From Myxococcales bacterium (GTDB lineage Bacteria; Myxococcota_A; UBA9160; SZUA-336): DNA of 39,029 nt. The notes beneath the pieces are model-generated. The model ran no database searches. It saw nothing but the letters and a program-made list of their open reading frames with translations, and had not been told where the DNA came from. The position numbers were made by a program, and so were the translations under genes. Each line of letters begins with the position of its first letter. The stretch's first letter is position 1. This document shows, piece by piece, positions 22,944-30,980 of the stretch. The stretch covers positions 1-39,029 of the forward strand of contig JABSQV010000020.1 of NCBI GenBank assembly GCA_013215565.1. Direction: 5' to 3'.

Positions 22944-24164
22944 TTAGCTTCCTGAGGCGTCCGTCGATGCGGCGGGAGACTCTGTTTTGCTCGAGGCCTT
23001 GCTCGACGTCGCCTTGGGCGCGGGCTTCACCGAGACCTTCATGCCCTGCTTGACCTTCTGAACTCCTTCGACGACGACACGTTCCCCGGCCTTCAGACCC
23101 TTGGTGACTACCCAGTCCTCGCCCGTCGCCTCGCCCACCTGGACGCGCCGAATCGCGACCGTGTCATCCGCCCCGACCACGGCGACTTCGTAAGACCCCT
23201 GGAGATCGCGAATCGCACGTTGAGGAATCAACAACGCCTTCGGAAGCGTATCCACAATCGCTCGTACGCGTGCGAACTGTCCCGGACGCAGCATCCGTTC
23301 GGGATTCGGGAAGCGCCCCTCGATCGAGATGGTGCCCGTGCTCGGGTTGACCTCGCGACCGAGAATGTAGGGCGTACCCCGGTGCGGGTACTCGGTTCCG
23401 TCCGCGAGGATCAAGATCAGCATGTTCTCGAGGCTGGACGCGGTGCCGCTCTGGCGCCGACGCGCAAGCCGCAGGTAGGCGGATTCGCTGATCGGAAATT
23501 CGACTTTGATGGGATCGACCTGGGAGACCGTGGTGAGTTCGCTGCTAGGCGACACCAGGTCACCGATCTGGGTGGCCGCGATCCCGGCGATGCCCCCGAT
23601 CGGCGAGACGATCCGGGTCCACTCCACGTTGAGTTTCGCCCCGGCCACGCCCGCGCGGGCCTTGAGCACGGAGGCCTCGTCGCGAAGCTTCTCCTGAACC
23701 GCGTCGTCGAGTTCCTGCTGACTTACCGCACCCTCTGCCGCGAGTGGTGTAAAGCGCTTGACCGTGAGGGTGCTCTTGCCAAGCATCGCCCTGGCCTCGC
23801 CGAGCGTACCGCGCGCCTGCTGGAGCTGCGCCTCGAACTCTCGCGGGTCGATCTCGAAGAGCAGCTGACCCTGCTTGACGTAGCTGCCTTCGGCGTAGGT
23901 CCGGCGCAGCAAGTATCCCTTCACCTGCGACCGGATCTTGGCGTTGTTGAAGCCCTGGGTCGTTCCCACCCACTCGCGCCAGACCGGCACGTCCTGCTGC
24001 ACGACCGGCGCGACCACGACCGCAAGCGGGTGCGGCTCGGGCTGCTCCGCCTGGCCGCAGGCGAGACCCAGGCCCAGCACCGCGAGTGCTGCCAGTCCCG
24101 CCGGACCGCACGCCGCGCTGCGGGGGCCAGGGGTCTTCGTGTTCCGAGCCTCCTGTCGGCACAT
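22944..24164 (-). CDS. RND efflux periplasmic adaptor (membrane fusion lipoprotein)
   Basis: The 406-aa adaptor links the inner pump to the outer channel. It has a lipobox at LGLGLACGQAE, then a lipoyl-type half (VRSQ-like KIRSQVKGYLLRRTYAEGSYVKQG is split by the hairpin), an alpha-helical hairpin (FEAQLQQARGTLGEARAML) and a beta-barrel/membrane-proximal region (SSLENMLILIL, GRFPNPERMLRPGQFARVR). The C-terminus is Lys/Ser/Ala-rich (KATSSKASSKTESPAAS). ATG at 24164 is chosen as the nearest start that leaves a normal signal peptide; its ribosome site is weak and a longer N-terminus from 24242 is possible. It is the first gene of the adaptor-pump-channel operon. A TATAAG-like -10 hexamer on the minus strand lies at 24260-24265. 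Confidence 0.94.
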   Translation of the reverse strand: MCRQEARNTKTPGPRSAACGPAGLAALAVLGLGLACGQAEQPEPHPLAVVVAPVVQQDVPVWREWVGTTQGFNNAKIRSQVKGYLLRRTYAEGSYVKQGQLLFEIDPREFEAQLQQARGTLGEARAMLGKSTLTVKRFTPLAAEGAVSQQELDDAVQEKLRDEASVLKARAGVAGAKLNVEWTRIVSPIGGIAGIAATQIGDLVSPSSELTTVSQVDPIKVEFPISESAYLRLARRRQSGTASSLENMLILILADGTEYPHRGTPYILGREVNPSTGTISIEGRFPNPERMLRPGQFARVRAIVDTLPKALLIPQRAIRDLQGSYEVAVVGADDTVAIRRVQVGEATGEDWVVTKGLKAGERVVVEGVQKVKQGMKVSVKPAPKATSSKASSKTESPAASTDASGS

Positions 24165-24948
24165 CCCGACCGCCCTGCACCTCCGCCTCGCTCGCACGTA
24201 TCCTCCGCATCCACCAGGGGCCCCGGAGACCCGGGAACCCATTGTGCAGGCTCTGGGTCCTTATACTCCCTGAGCGCCGGCGGATCTACGGGCGCCCCGG
24301 ATGGCGTAGCGTCGGTACTGGACGGCCGCTTGCCCCCGGGCAGAGCCCCCCTAGAGCGGGTCTGGATGAACGAGATGCCGCAGCAGCGGCTCGGGGCGGC
24401 ATCCGGGCGGGCGCTTCGCGGGCGGCCAGCGGGTCCGAACGGGCGCGGTCACCACAGTGGCGGCCCAAGGGGAGGCGGGGGCCGGGACATGCGGACCAGG
24501 CACGTTGGAGCGAGGAACCCGAAACCCGATGGGCTGGCTAGCCACCGAGAGCCCATCCCTCAGGTGGCCCCTCGAGCTCCGAACTCCTCGCTCCAACCTG
24601 AAACCGAACCTGGAACCGAACCTGAAACCGGATCGAAGACGACGCCCCGGCCGCCCTTCTGAGGGTCCGATCTAGAACCCATCGCGTCCTGCCGCGAGAC
24701 CGATCCGCGTACCTCCACGATCGGGATATCATGAGTCGGCCCCCCTGGTACGCCGAATTCGCCGGCTGGCCAAGATTGGTCGAGAGCGTTCATGCTCGGG
24801 ACCTCCAACCGTCCAGGAACAGCTCGCGGGCCGGGGCCGCAGGATCCCGGAGGCCGCATCCGATGCGCACAGCTTCCGCTAAAATAGAGAGCGGCCCGCG
24901 GAGCGCGGCGCCCGAAGCAGCCGAGCCGGCTTGCCGAGGAGAGCCCCG
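24165..24948. other. 784-bp intergenic region without a convincing gene
   Basis: Both strands carry only overlapping low-quality frames with no recognisable domain, so I call none of them. The region should hold the minus-strand promoter of the RND operon (a TATAAG-like hexamer at 24260-24265) and the plus-strand promoter of the gene at 24949. It contains a 12-bp tandem repeat at 24595-24630. TAAAAT near 24890 could be a -10 element, without a matching -35. It is by far the longest non-coding gap in the window. Confidence 0.5.
24595..24630. repeat. Three-copy 12-bp tandem repeat
   Basis: AACCTGAAACCG (24595-24606), AACCTGGAACCG (24607-24618) and AACCTGAAACCG (24619-24630) stand head to tail; the middle copy differs by one base. 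They lie in the non-coding gap before the isonitrile hydratase-like gene. The role is unknown; such arrays often vary in copy number between strains. Confidence 0.85.
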
Positions 24949-25545
24949 ATGTCCTTCACGATTGGAATCTTGCTCTACCCGGATACAGAGGAACTCGACT
25001 GGGCGGGACCCTGGGAAGTCTTCAACATGGCGACGGCCGATCTCGACGACGTGCGCGTCGTGATGCTGGCCGAGCACCCTGAACCGGTGCGTTCCTGGAA
25101 CGGCCTCCGCGTCCTGCCGGACTACGAACTCTCCAATGCGCCCGCACTCGATCTGATCGTGGTGCCCGGCGGCCTCGGAACCCGCAAGGAAATGGAGAAT
25201 CCCGCAGTCGTGGACTGGCTGGCCAAGATCGGGCCAGACTGCGAGTGGATCGCGAGCGTCTGCACGGGCTCACTGCTGCTTCAGGCGGCGGGGCTGACCG
25301 CCGGAAAGCAGATCACAACCCACTGGGCCGTGATCGAAGAACTCCGCCGCCTCTCGCCCGAATCCACGGTCGTCGAGGGGGTGCGCTACGTGCGAGACGG
25401 CAAGTTGGTCACGGCGGCCGGCGTATCGGCCGGCATCGACATGTCGCTCTGGCTGGTGGGCCAGATCTGGGATGTCGAACGCGCGCGAAAAACGCAGCGG
25501 ATGATGGAGTATGACCCGGAGCCCCCCTACGCGACGCAGGTCTGA
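24949..25545 (+). CDS. DJ-1/PfpI family protein, isonitrile hydratase-like
   Basis: The 198-aa protein has the DJ-1/PfpI fold. The nucleophile elbow is SVCTGSLLLQAAGL with Cys105, followed by KQITTHW, and Asp17 is in LDWAGPWEVF. Isonitrile hydratase of Pseudomonas (InhA) depends on an Asp at position 17 and a Cys-Thr pair near position 101, and the same pattern is seen here. That enzyme hydrates isonitriles to N-substituted formamides. Other members are AraC-fused regulators or unknown, and this protein has no DNA-binding domain. Start ATG 24949 has GGAG upstream (GAGGAGAGCC). Function at the level of isonitrile hydratase is plausible, not proven. Confidence 0.88.
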   Translation: MSFTIGILLYPDTEELDWAGPWEVFNMATADLDDVRVVMLAEHPEPVRSWNGLRVLPDYELSNAPALDLIVVPGGLGTRKEMENPAVVDWLAKIGPDCEWIASVCTGSLLLQAAGLTAGKQITTHWAVIEELRRLSPESTVVEGVRYVRDGKLVTAAGVSAGIDMSLWLVGQIWDVERARKTQRMMEYDPEPPYATQV

Positions 25546-25563
25546 ACTCGGGCCGAGCCGCGC

Positions 25564-25698
25564 CTACTCCGGCGAACAATCCTCGCCATGCGGATTCTCG
25601 CCGCCGCGCGGGTGTTCCGGCGCGCCGCGCCAGACCTCGGCGGTCGCCGCGATCCCGCAGCACTTGTCGATTCGCATCTCGCAAGGTTGGCGCTGCAT
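25564..25698 (-). CDS. Possible 44-aa cysteine-containing small protein
   Basis: A short frame from ATG 25698 to TAG 25566-25564 encodes four cysteines: one near residue 6, the pair KCCG at 13-14, and one near the C-terminus (GEDCSPE). About four fifths of its codons end in G or C, like the true genes here. It lies 36 bp downstream of the aminotransferase stop on the same strand and could be the last cistron. No strong ribosome site is seen and I know no family, so it remains a candidate. Confidence 0.35.
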   Translation of the reverse strand: MQRQPCEMRIDKCCGIAATAEVWRGAPEHPRGGENPHGEDCSPE

Positions 25699-25734
25699 GT
25701 AGCCGGACTAAAACGAGACCACACTGAACCAGGT

Positions 25735-26898
25735 CTATCCGCGCCAGCGTTCAATTCGATCGAGCGCCTCTTCGATGTCCTCGGCCGAACCCGCATACGA
25801 GAAGCGCACGAAGTGCTGCCCGGAGTCCGGGCAGAAATCCGAACCCGGGGCCGCCAGCACGCCGGCTTCCTCGAGCATCTCGATACAGAAATCGACGCTG
25901 TCCTCGTGCATGTGCTTCACGTGACAGTAGAGATAGAACGCACCGTGCGGCGCCGGGAAGCGGTCGAAGCCCATCCCGGGCAGGCGCTTCAGCATGACGT
26001 CGCGGTTTTTTCGGTAGCTCGCTACGTGGCGGTCGAGTTCATCGCGGCAGTCGATCGCGTGCAGCGCGCCGACCTGCGCCGGGGCCGGCGCACACAGGTA
26101 CAGGTTGTGCGCCAGGTTCGAGATCGGCTCCACCAGGTACTCGGGAAGAACCATCCAGCCCAGCCGCCAGCCGGCCATCGAGTAGTACTTCGAAAAACTG
26201 TTGACCACGATCGTCTCGTCGGAGAAGGCGACCCCGGTCGCCTCGGGCACCTCGTCATCGAACACAATCCCGTGGTAAATCTCGTCCGAGATCAGGCGGA
26301 TCTCACGCCGTTCGCAGTACTCGGCCAACTCCCGCAGTTCCGCGGGCGTGATCATCGACCCGGTCGGGTTGTTCGGACTCGCGATCACGAGTCCGTCGAT
26401 GTCGCCCTCGATCGCCTCGATGTCGGCGATCCTGGGCTGGAAGTGATTCTCCATCGAGGTCTCGAAGCGCACGCACTCGATCCCGAGCGTGGACATCGCG
26501 TAGCGGTAGCCGTAGTAGAAGGGTTGTGGCAACGCCACCCGCTGACCTTCGTCGAAGCAACCGACGATGGCCAGAATCATCGCCCCCGATGCCCCGAGCG
26601 TCACCACGACCCGCTCGGGGTCGATCGCGACCTCGTGGAGTTCGCTGTATTGTCGCGCGATCCTTTCGCGCAGCGCGTCGATGCCGGCGGCTGGGGTGTA
26701 GCCCAGGGTGGAATTGCGGCTCGCAGCCTCGACCGCCTGTAGGGTTCCGTCCGGCGCGCCGGTGCTGGGCTGGCCCACGTGCAGGTAGATCACGCGGGTG
26801 CCGCGCGCCTCCACCTGGCGGGCACGAGACTGAAGCTGCTCGGCAACGCTCGGGGACGAGCCGCGATGAGACGGTCGAAACTTGGCGGCAGTCGCCAT
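25735..26898 (-). CDS. PLP-dependent aminotransferase, class I/II (fold type I)
   Basis: A 387-aa aspartate-aminotransferase-family enzyme. Motifs in order are YLHVGQPSTGAPD, TLGYTPAAGIDALRERIA, SPNNPTG (174-180), SDEIYHG (205-210), and NSFSKYYSMAGWRLGW, where Lys237 binds PLP and the Arg of GWRLGW contacts the cofactor phosphate. A C-terminal arginine in HFVRFSYA should bind the substrate carboxylate. Class I/II enzymes of this type act on aspartate, alanine or related amino acids; the exact donor is not clear. ATG 26898 has a GGGAGAG site upstream. It is divergent from the sulfotransferase gene. Confidence 0.93.
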   Translation of the reverse strand: MATAAKFRPSHRGSSPSVAEQLQSRARQVEARGTRVIYLHVGQPSTGAPDGTLQAVEAASRNSTLGYTPAAGIDALRERIARQYSELHEVAIDPERVVVTLGASGAMILAIVGCFDEGQRVALPQPFYYGYRYAMSTLGIECVRFETSMENHFQPRIADIEAIEGDIDGLVIASPNNPTGSMITPAELRELAEYCERREIRLISDEIYHGIVFDDEVPEATGVAFSDETIVVNSFSKYYSMAGWRLGWMVLPEYLVEPISNLAHNLYLCAPAPAQVGALHAIDCRDELDRHVASYRKNRDVMLKRLPGMGFDRFPAPHGAFYLYCHVKHMHEDSVDFCIEMLEEAGVLAAPGSDFCPDSGQHFVRFSYAGSAEDIEEALDRIERWRG

Positions 26899-26979
26899 GG
26901 CGCAGCTCTCCCGGTCTCCGAACGCTCTGCCTGGCGGACGCTTTGGGCGCAGGGTCTCGGCGCACGGTCTGGGCGCCAG

Positions 26980-27009
26980 AGCATGAGAGCGCCCCGCGGC
27001 AACTGTCAA
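26980..27009 (-). promoter_or_regulatory. Candidate sigma-70 promoter of the aminotransferase gene
   Basis: On the minus strand TTGACA (plus 27004-27009), a perfect -35 hexamer, is followed after 18 bp by CATGCT (plus 26980-26985), a weak -10. The predicted transcript would start about 75 bp before the ATG at 26898. Confidence 0.35.
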
Positions 27010-27031
27010 GCAAGACTCGGCGCTCGCGTAA

Positions 27032-27045
27032 CGCGGAATTCCGCG
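27032..27045. promoter_or_regulatory. 14-bp perfect palindrome in divergent promoter region
   Basis: CGCGGAATTCCGCG reads the same on both strands. It lies between the divergent aminotransferase and sulfotransferase genes, 23 bp beyond the TTGACA of the former. A TATGCT hexamer (27053-27058) for the sulfotransferase begins 7 bp after it. An operator is likely but unproven. Confidence 0.4.
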
Positions 27046-27134
27046 ACCGCGGTATGCTGGCAGCGGATTCGCGGCGGCGCTCACGGGGAGCGCAGGACCG
27101 CAGGTCTCGCGTCGACCCTTTGGAGCAGCCCCGC

Positions 27135-28382
27135 ATGGATGCCCGATCCTCCCTCGAGCCCCAGGCCTGGGTGGAACGCTTCAACGCGCTGGGCGAGAAC
27201 CTGGACGCGGGCGGGGCCGCGCTCGTCTCGCTCGAGCCCGAGATCCTGGTCCGGGCTGCACGCGAAGCGACCGGGCTCAGCGACTTCGGCGCCGAGAGCC
27301 TTCAAGAACCACTCGAGGTTCTGTGTCGCGCGCTTCGCGAAGAAGCCGAGCTTACACTGCTCGGCCGCGTGATCATCCGGGCCGAACTCCAGCGCCTGCT
27401 CCAGAACCGGCTGCGGATCCAGGCGCGGCTCGCGGCCCAGCCCACGATTCTCGAGCGCGCGATCGAGGCTCCGGTCTTCGTGACGGGCCTCGGCCGCTCG
27501 GGCACGACCTTGCTGCACGAGTTGCTCTGGCAGGACCCGGCGAATCGCGTCCCCCTCCTGTACGAGTTGCTTTACCCGCTCGCGCCCCCCGGGGCGGAGC
27601 CGGGCTCGCCCGATCCGCGCGTGGCGGCCAGCCAGCGCGAGATCACGCTGATGGACGAGATCATTCCCGCGTTCACGGCCATGCACGAAAACGGCGGCGA
27701 CCTTCCGAACGAGTGCATCTTCATCTTCGCGCACCTATTTCAGAGCGACGTCTGGCTCGGCGAGTACCGGATTCCGAGCTACGCGGCCTGGAAGATGCGC
27801 GCGGACGGCCGAGCCCTGTACCGCTGGCACCGACGTTTCTTGCAGTTGCTCCAGGCGGACGACGCGCGTGAACACTGGGTCCTCAAGGCGCCCTCGCACC
27901 TTTCAAGCCTGCCCGAACTCTTTTCGGTTTATCCCGACGCGCATGTCGTCGTCACGCACCGCGACCCGCTGCGCGTCCTCGGCTCGCTCTCGAACCTGAT
28001 GGCGACGTTGATGTCGATGCGGAGCGCGAAGGTCGACCGGGCCGCGTGCGTGCGGATGCAGGCGGCCGGCTTTCCATTTCTGCTCGAGCGGCACATGCAC
28101 CAGCGCGCGCAGGGTCTGGTCCCCGAGAACCAGATCACGGACCTCCGCTACACGGACCTGGTCGCCGACCCGGTTGGGACGCTTGCGGGCCTCTACGCGC
28201 GGCTCGGACGCCGGTTCTCGGCCGAGGCGCGGCAAAGACTCGAGCGCCGGGTGGCCACGCAGCCCGCCGAAGCCCGCGGTCGGCACCGCTACCGGTTCGA
28301 GGAGACGGGGCTCGACCTCGAGACCGAGCGCGCGCGCTACGCGACCTACATGAACCACTTCAAGGTTCCCGAAGAGGTCTAG
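27135..28382 (+). CDS. PAPS-dependent sulfotransferase family protein
   Basis: The 415-aa enzyme transfers sulfate from PAPS to a hydroxyl or amine acceptor. The 5'-phosphosulfate loop is FVTGLGRSGTTLLHEL (about 115-130), and the 3'-phosphate-binding segment is VVVTHRDPLRVLGSL, where the Arg and Ser contact PAPS. In between are KAPSHLSSLPELF and WRxP-like elements. An N-terminal helical region of about 110 residues precedes the P-loop, as in a group of large sulfotransferases common in Actinobacteria and Myxococcota. ATG 27135 has GGAG upstream (TGGAGCAGCC). The acceptor is unknown; lipid or steroid-like substrates are plausible since a DUF1214 protein, SDR and crotonase-fold gene lie close by. 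Confidence 0.92.
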   Translation: MDARSSLEPQAWVERFNALGENLDAGGAALVSLEPEILVRAAREATGLSDFGAESLQEPLEVLCRALREEAELTLLGRVIIRAELQRLLQNRLRIQARLAAQPTILERAIEAPVFVTGLGRSGTTLLHELLWQDPANRVPLLYELLYPLAPPGAEPGSPDPRVAASQREITLMDEIIPAFTAMHENGGDLPNECIFIFAHLFQSDVWLGEYRIPSYAAWKMRADGRALYRWHRRFLQLLQADDAREHWVLKAPSHLSSLPELFSVYPDAHVVVTHRDPLRVLGSLSNLMATLMSMRSAKVDRAACVRMQAAGFPFLLERHMHQRAQGLVPENQITDLRYTDLVADPVGTLAGLYARLGRRFSAEARQRLERRVATQPAEARGRHRYRFEETGLDLETERARYATYMNHFKVPEEV

Positions 28383-28386
28383 GCCA

Positions 28387-28403
28387 GGGCCGTGATCGGG
28401 CCC
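28387..28403. terminator. Weak GC hairpin between convergent genes
   Basis: GGGCC (28387-28391) pairs with GGCCC (28399-28403) around a 7-nt loop in the 26-bp gap between convergent stops. A 5-bp stem without a T-tract is only suggestive. Confidence 0.25.
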
Positions 28404-28408
28404 CCGAG

Positions 28409-29545
28409 CTAGAGCTCGATCAGCTCGCAGACGGGGTTCGCGGGCAGACTCCGGGCCCAGACCCAGCGGATCAGCGCGAAGCCCTCGAGCCGGCCGCCCG
28501 TGTCGAGCCAGTTCGGAACCCCCGGGTCGCGGGCTGAGATCACGACCGTCCAGGATCCGTCCGGATTGGGGCGGGCGAGCGCCTGGTTGGTGCAGACCTG
28601 GCTGTAGCGGTACTCGTAGGACTCCGCCCAGGGGTTCACCAGCGTGAGCCCCCAGTAGAGGGACCCGCCCGCCGGCGGCGAGAGCGTGAGCTTGAGCGCC
28701 TGATCCGGCTCGAGCTTCCAGCGGCCGCCCTGGTAGACCATGTCGGTGGCCGAGTGCGTACGGACGGCGTCGTCCTGCGCGTCGACGTGCTGCTGGCCGG
28801 CCGCGCCCCCGATCTGGTTCAGGTGGCCGGCATTGCCGCGCCACATCGCCACGCAGGTGCGGACGATGAAGAGCAGCAGGTCCGCAGCGTCGTGAAGCTG
28901 CTCCGCGCAGCCTTCGGGCGTGAGTTCGGGCGCCGGCACGCGATCGCCGAGCCGCTCGATTCGGTAGGTCGCAGGGAGTTCCAGCGACCGGTCACCAAAC
29001 GTCTCTCGCACCGCGATCTGGGCCGCACCGGTCGCGAGCGGAATCCAGTTCCCCGGCTGCCGCTCTCGCGAAAGCAGAATCTCGTAGTCGCCGTTTTGGG
29101 CCAGTTCGAACTCGTCGAGGTTGTACTGACCGACGGTGCCGGTCGGGCCGGTCTCCGGCCGCCGGCTGGAGGCGCTGCGCAGAAAGTCGGTTCCGAGCGT
29201 GAAACCCACGTGGGGGGCGGTTCCGCGGTTTCCGCTGAGCCGGTAGGTCTCGTTCTCATCGAGGCGCGCGAAGTAGTAGTTGACGTCGGGGTTGTCGACG
29301 ATCAGCTTGCGCGCGGGCCCCTGCGAGAGATAGATCTCGGGCCGCAGGGGATCGTTCTTCTCGATCGCCCAGTTCTGGGCCAAACTCGCGATGCGCGTTA
29401 CCCAGCGGTAGCCCTCGCCCCAGTCCGCCGGGTGGCCCGGATGCGGCGCGGAATCCACCAACGCGATCGCTTCGCGCTGAGCGTCGAGCCAGTGCTGGAA
29501 CGCCTCTGCCAGAAGCTTCGGAGGCCTTGGCTCGGTCTGCGCCAT
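28409..29545 (-). CDS. DUF1214-domain protein
   Basis: The 378-aa protein has no signal peptide. Its C-terminal third matches the DUF1214 pattern: WKLEPDQALKLTLSPPAGG, YWGLTLVNPWAESYEYR, NPDGSWTVVISARDPGVPNW LD-type sequence ending in FALIRWVWAR. The N-terminal part holds DNPDVNYYFARLDENETYRL. DUF1214 is of unknown biochemical function; members occur beside dehydrogenases and in lipid/steroid-type gene neighbourhoods. ATG 29545 lies 10 bp after the preceding exported-protein gene, so it is the third gene of an SDR-exported-DUF1214 operon. It is convergent with the sulfotransferase. Function beyond the family label is unknown. Confidence 0.82.
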   Translation of the reverse strand: MAQTEPRPPKLLAEAFQHWLDAQREAIALVDSAPHPGHPADWGEGYRWVTRIASLAQNWAIEKNDPLRPEIYLSQGPARKLIVDNPDVNYYFARLDENETYRLSGNRGTAPHVGFTLGTDFLRSASSRRPETGPTGTVGQYNLDEFELAQNGDYEILLSRERQPGNWIPLATGAAQIAVRETFGDRSLELPATYRIERLGDRVPAPELTPEGCAEQLHDAADLLLFIVRTCVAMWRGNAGHLNQIGGAAGQQHVDAQDDAVRTHSATDMVYQGGRWKLEPDQALKLTLSPPAGGSLYWGLTLVNPWAESYEYRYSQVCTNQALARPNPDGSWTVVISARDPGVPNWLDTGGRLEGFALIRWVWARSLPANPVCELIEL

Positions 29546-29555
29546 GCAGGCGAAC

Positions 29556-30071
29556 CTAACGCGCCTTCTGCGCGGGCGTCTCCGCGGCCGCAGGCGCCGG
29601 GACCGCGAGCCGGGCGAGCGCAGCGCGGAGCGCCTCCGGCGAGGCGAGCTCTTCGACCCGCGTGATCTGCAGGCGGTCGAGGACGAGCAGCGTCGCCCGC
29701 CCTTCGGCCGACGGGAAGTCGCGCGTGAGGGAACCGTCCACGTCGAGCCCCATCGAGTACGCGCGCTTGCGCATGCTCGGAATGGCGAAGATCCGCCGCA
29801 CCAGCCCGGGCATGCCACTTACGTCGGACAGGTACAGCGCTCCGGCCCCGGCAAGCTGGGCCGGTCCGTCGTCCGCGAGGGCGCTCTTCACCAGTTCGCC
29901 GGCGTCCATGTCGCGCGTAAAAAGGATCGCGCGCAGCGATGCATCGACCTGCTGTGGCTTTCCGAACTGGTCGTCGATCGAGAAGGCGTCGAGGCGGCTG
30001 CCCACCCCAAGCGTCTCGGCCGACGCGGCCAGCGGCAGCCACAGCAACAGCCCAACCAGGGCGACGCGCAT
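29556..30071 (-). CDS. Exported thioredoxin-fold-like protein without CxxC
   Basis: A 171-aa protein with a signal peptide (MRVALVGLLLWLPLAASAET). The mature sequence begins GVGSRLDAFSIDDQFGKPQQ, the opening of a peroxiredoxin/thioredoxin-like fold, then ILFTRDMDAGELVKSAL, YLSDVSGMPGLVRRIFAIPS and LLVLDRLQITRVE. Similar proteins in proteobacteria are often mislabelled FAD/FMN-containing dehydrogenase. There is no cysteine at all in the redox position, so it is not a disulfide enzyme. Start ATG 30071 lies 4 bp after the SDR gene stop, with GAGGAAG upstream, so both are cotranscribed. Function unknown, periplasmic. Confidence 0.75.
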   Translation of the reverse strand: MRVALVGLLLWLPLAASAETLGVGSRLDAFSIDDQFGKPQQVDASLRAILFTRDMDAGELVKSALADDGPAQLAGAGALYLSDVSGMPGLVRRIFAIPSMRKRAYSMGLDVDGSLTRDFPSAEGRATLLVLDRLQITRVEELASPEALRAALARLAVPAPAAAETPAQKAR

Positions 30072-30075
30072 GCGC

Positions 30076-30891
30076 TCAACTTCCTCCCGGGCCGGCCTCG
30101 AGCGCGCGGTCGGGCTCAAAATCCAAGCCCGGAACCGGCGCGAACTCGTAGTGCACGGGATCCCGATCCGGGAGGCAAACGTAGAGGCGACCGGACTCGC
30201 CCGAGGTGACAGCCTGCGCCACGGCATCCGCGATCTCCGAGGGCTGCATCACGGACAGACCCGCGTCGCGCGCGCGTTGGGCCGTACCCTCACCCAGGAT
30301 GTTGGTGTCGACGACCCCGGGACAGATCGCGTTCACGGTGATGTTGCGCGGCGCCAGCGCGGGTCCGAGCGAACGCACCAGCCCGATCACTGCGTGCTTG
30401 GTCAACGTGTAGATCGGGTCCGGCGGGAACCCGATCAGTCCGGCCACGGACGAGGTCGCGACGATCGCGCCGCCCCCACGCGCTTCCATTGCGGGAATCA
30501 CCGCCCGCGCGCCCAGAACCACCCCGTCGACGTTCGTGCCCATGATGCGCCGGTACGCCTCGTCGGAAAGCTCGGCCAGATCGATCGGGGCCATGATTTC
30601 GCCGGGTGCTCCGCGCGCCGAGAAGGTCGCGATCCCGGCGTTCAGGAAGGCGATGTCGATCCCTCCCAGGCGCCGCGTCAGGTCTTCCGTCACCTCGCTC
30701 CAGCGTGAAGCGTCGCTCACGTCGAGTCGCACGAACTCGGCACCGGTTCGATCGGCCGCGCTCTTTCCATTTCCCTCATCGATATCGGCGATGACGACGC
30801 TGACGCCCTCGCTGCTCAGCCGCTCGGCCGTCGCAAGCCCGATGCCTGAGGCTCCCCCGGTCACCAGTGCGATTTTCCCATGGAGTTTCAT
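30076..30891 (-). CDS. Short-chain dehydrogenase/reductase (SDR)
   Basis: A classical 271-aa SDR with the cofactor loop TGGASGIG (11-18), the stabilising NAG (84-86) and active-site Ser147/148, Tyr161 and Lys165 (YTLTK). Asp36 after the second strand (IADIDEG) favours NAD(H) over NADP(H). Substrate is probably an alcohol or ketone; the C-terminal extension beyond residue 240 (DRDPVHYEFAPVPGLDFEPD) is not typical. ATG 30891 has GAGGG upstream. It is first of a three-gene operon with the exported and DUF1214 genes and is divergent from the F420-type oxidoreductase. Confidence 0.92.
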   Translation of the reverse strand: MKLHGKIALVTGGASGIGLATAERLSSEGVSVVIADIDEGNGKSAADRTGAEFVRLDVSDASRWSEVTEDLTRRLGGIDIAFLNAGIATFSARGAPGEIMAPIDLAELSDEAYRRIMGTNVDGVVLGARAVIPAMEARGGGAIVATSSVAGLIGFPPDPIYTLTKHAVIGLVRSLGPALAPRNITVNAICPGVVDTNILGEGTAQRARDAGLSVMQPSEIADAVAQAVTSGESGRLYVCLPDRDPVHYEFAPVPGLDFEPDRALEAGPGGS

Positions 30892-30980
30892 GCTGCCCTC
30901 ACCTTGTGGTTGCCACCGCTCTCGCTCTGCGCTGCCCGGAATTCACCGGCCGGCAGTCCATTCTCCCAGGCTGCCCCGGA

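Noticed and set aside
23220..24662. A 480-codon plus-strand frame over the adaptor gene
   Set aside because: It is antisense to the adaptor, whose motifs are sound, and lacks any domain.
24560..24859. Minus-strand frame containing the GSVPGSVSG repeat
   Set aside because: The repeat in the protein is only the 12-bp DNA repeat read through; there is no ribosome site, domain or conserved-looking composition.
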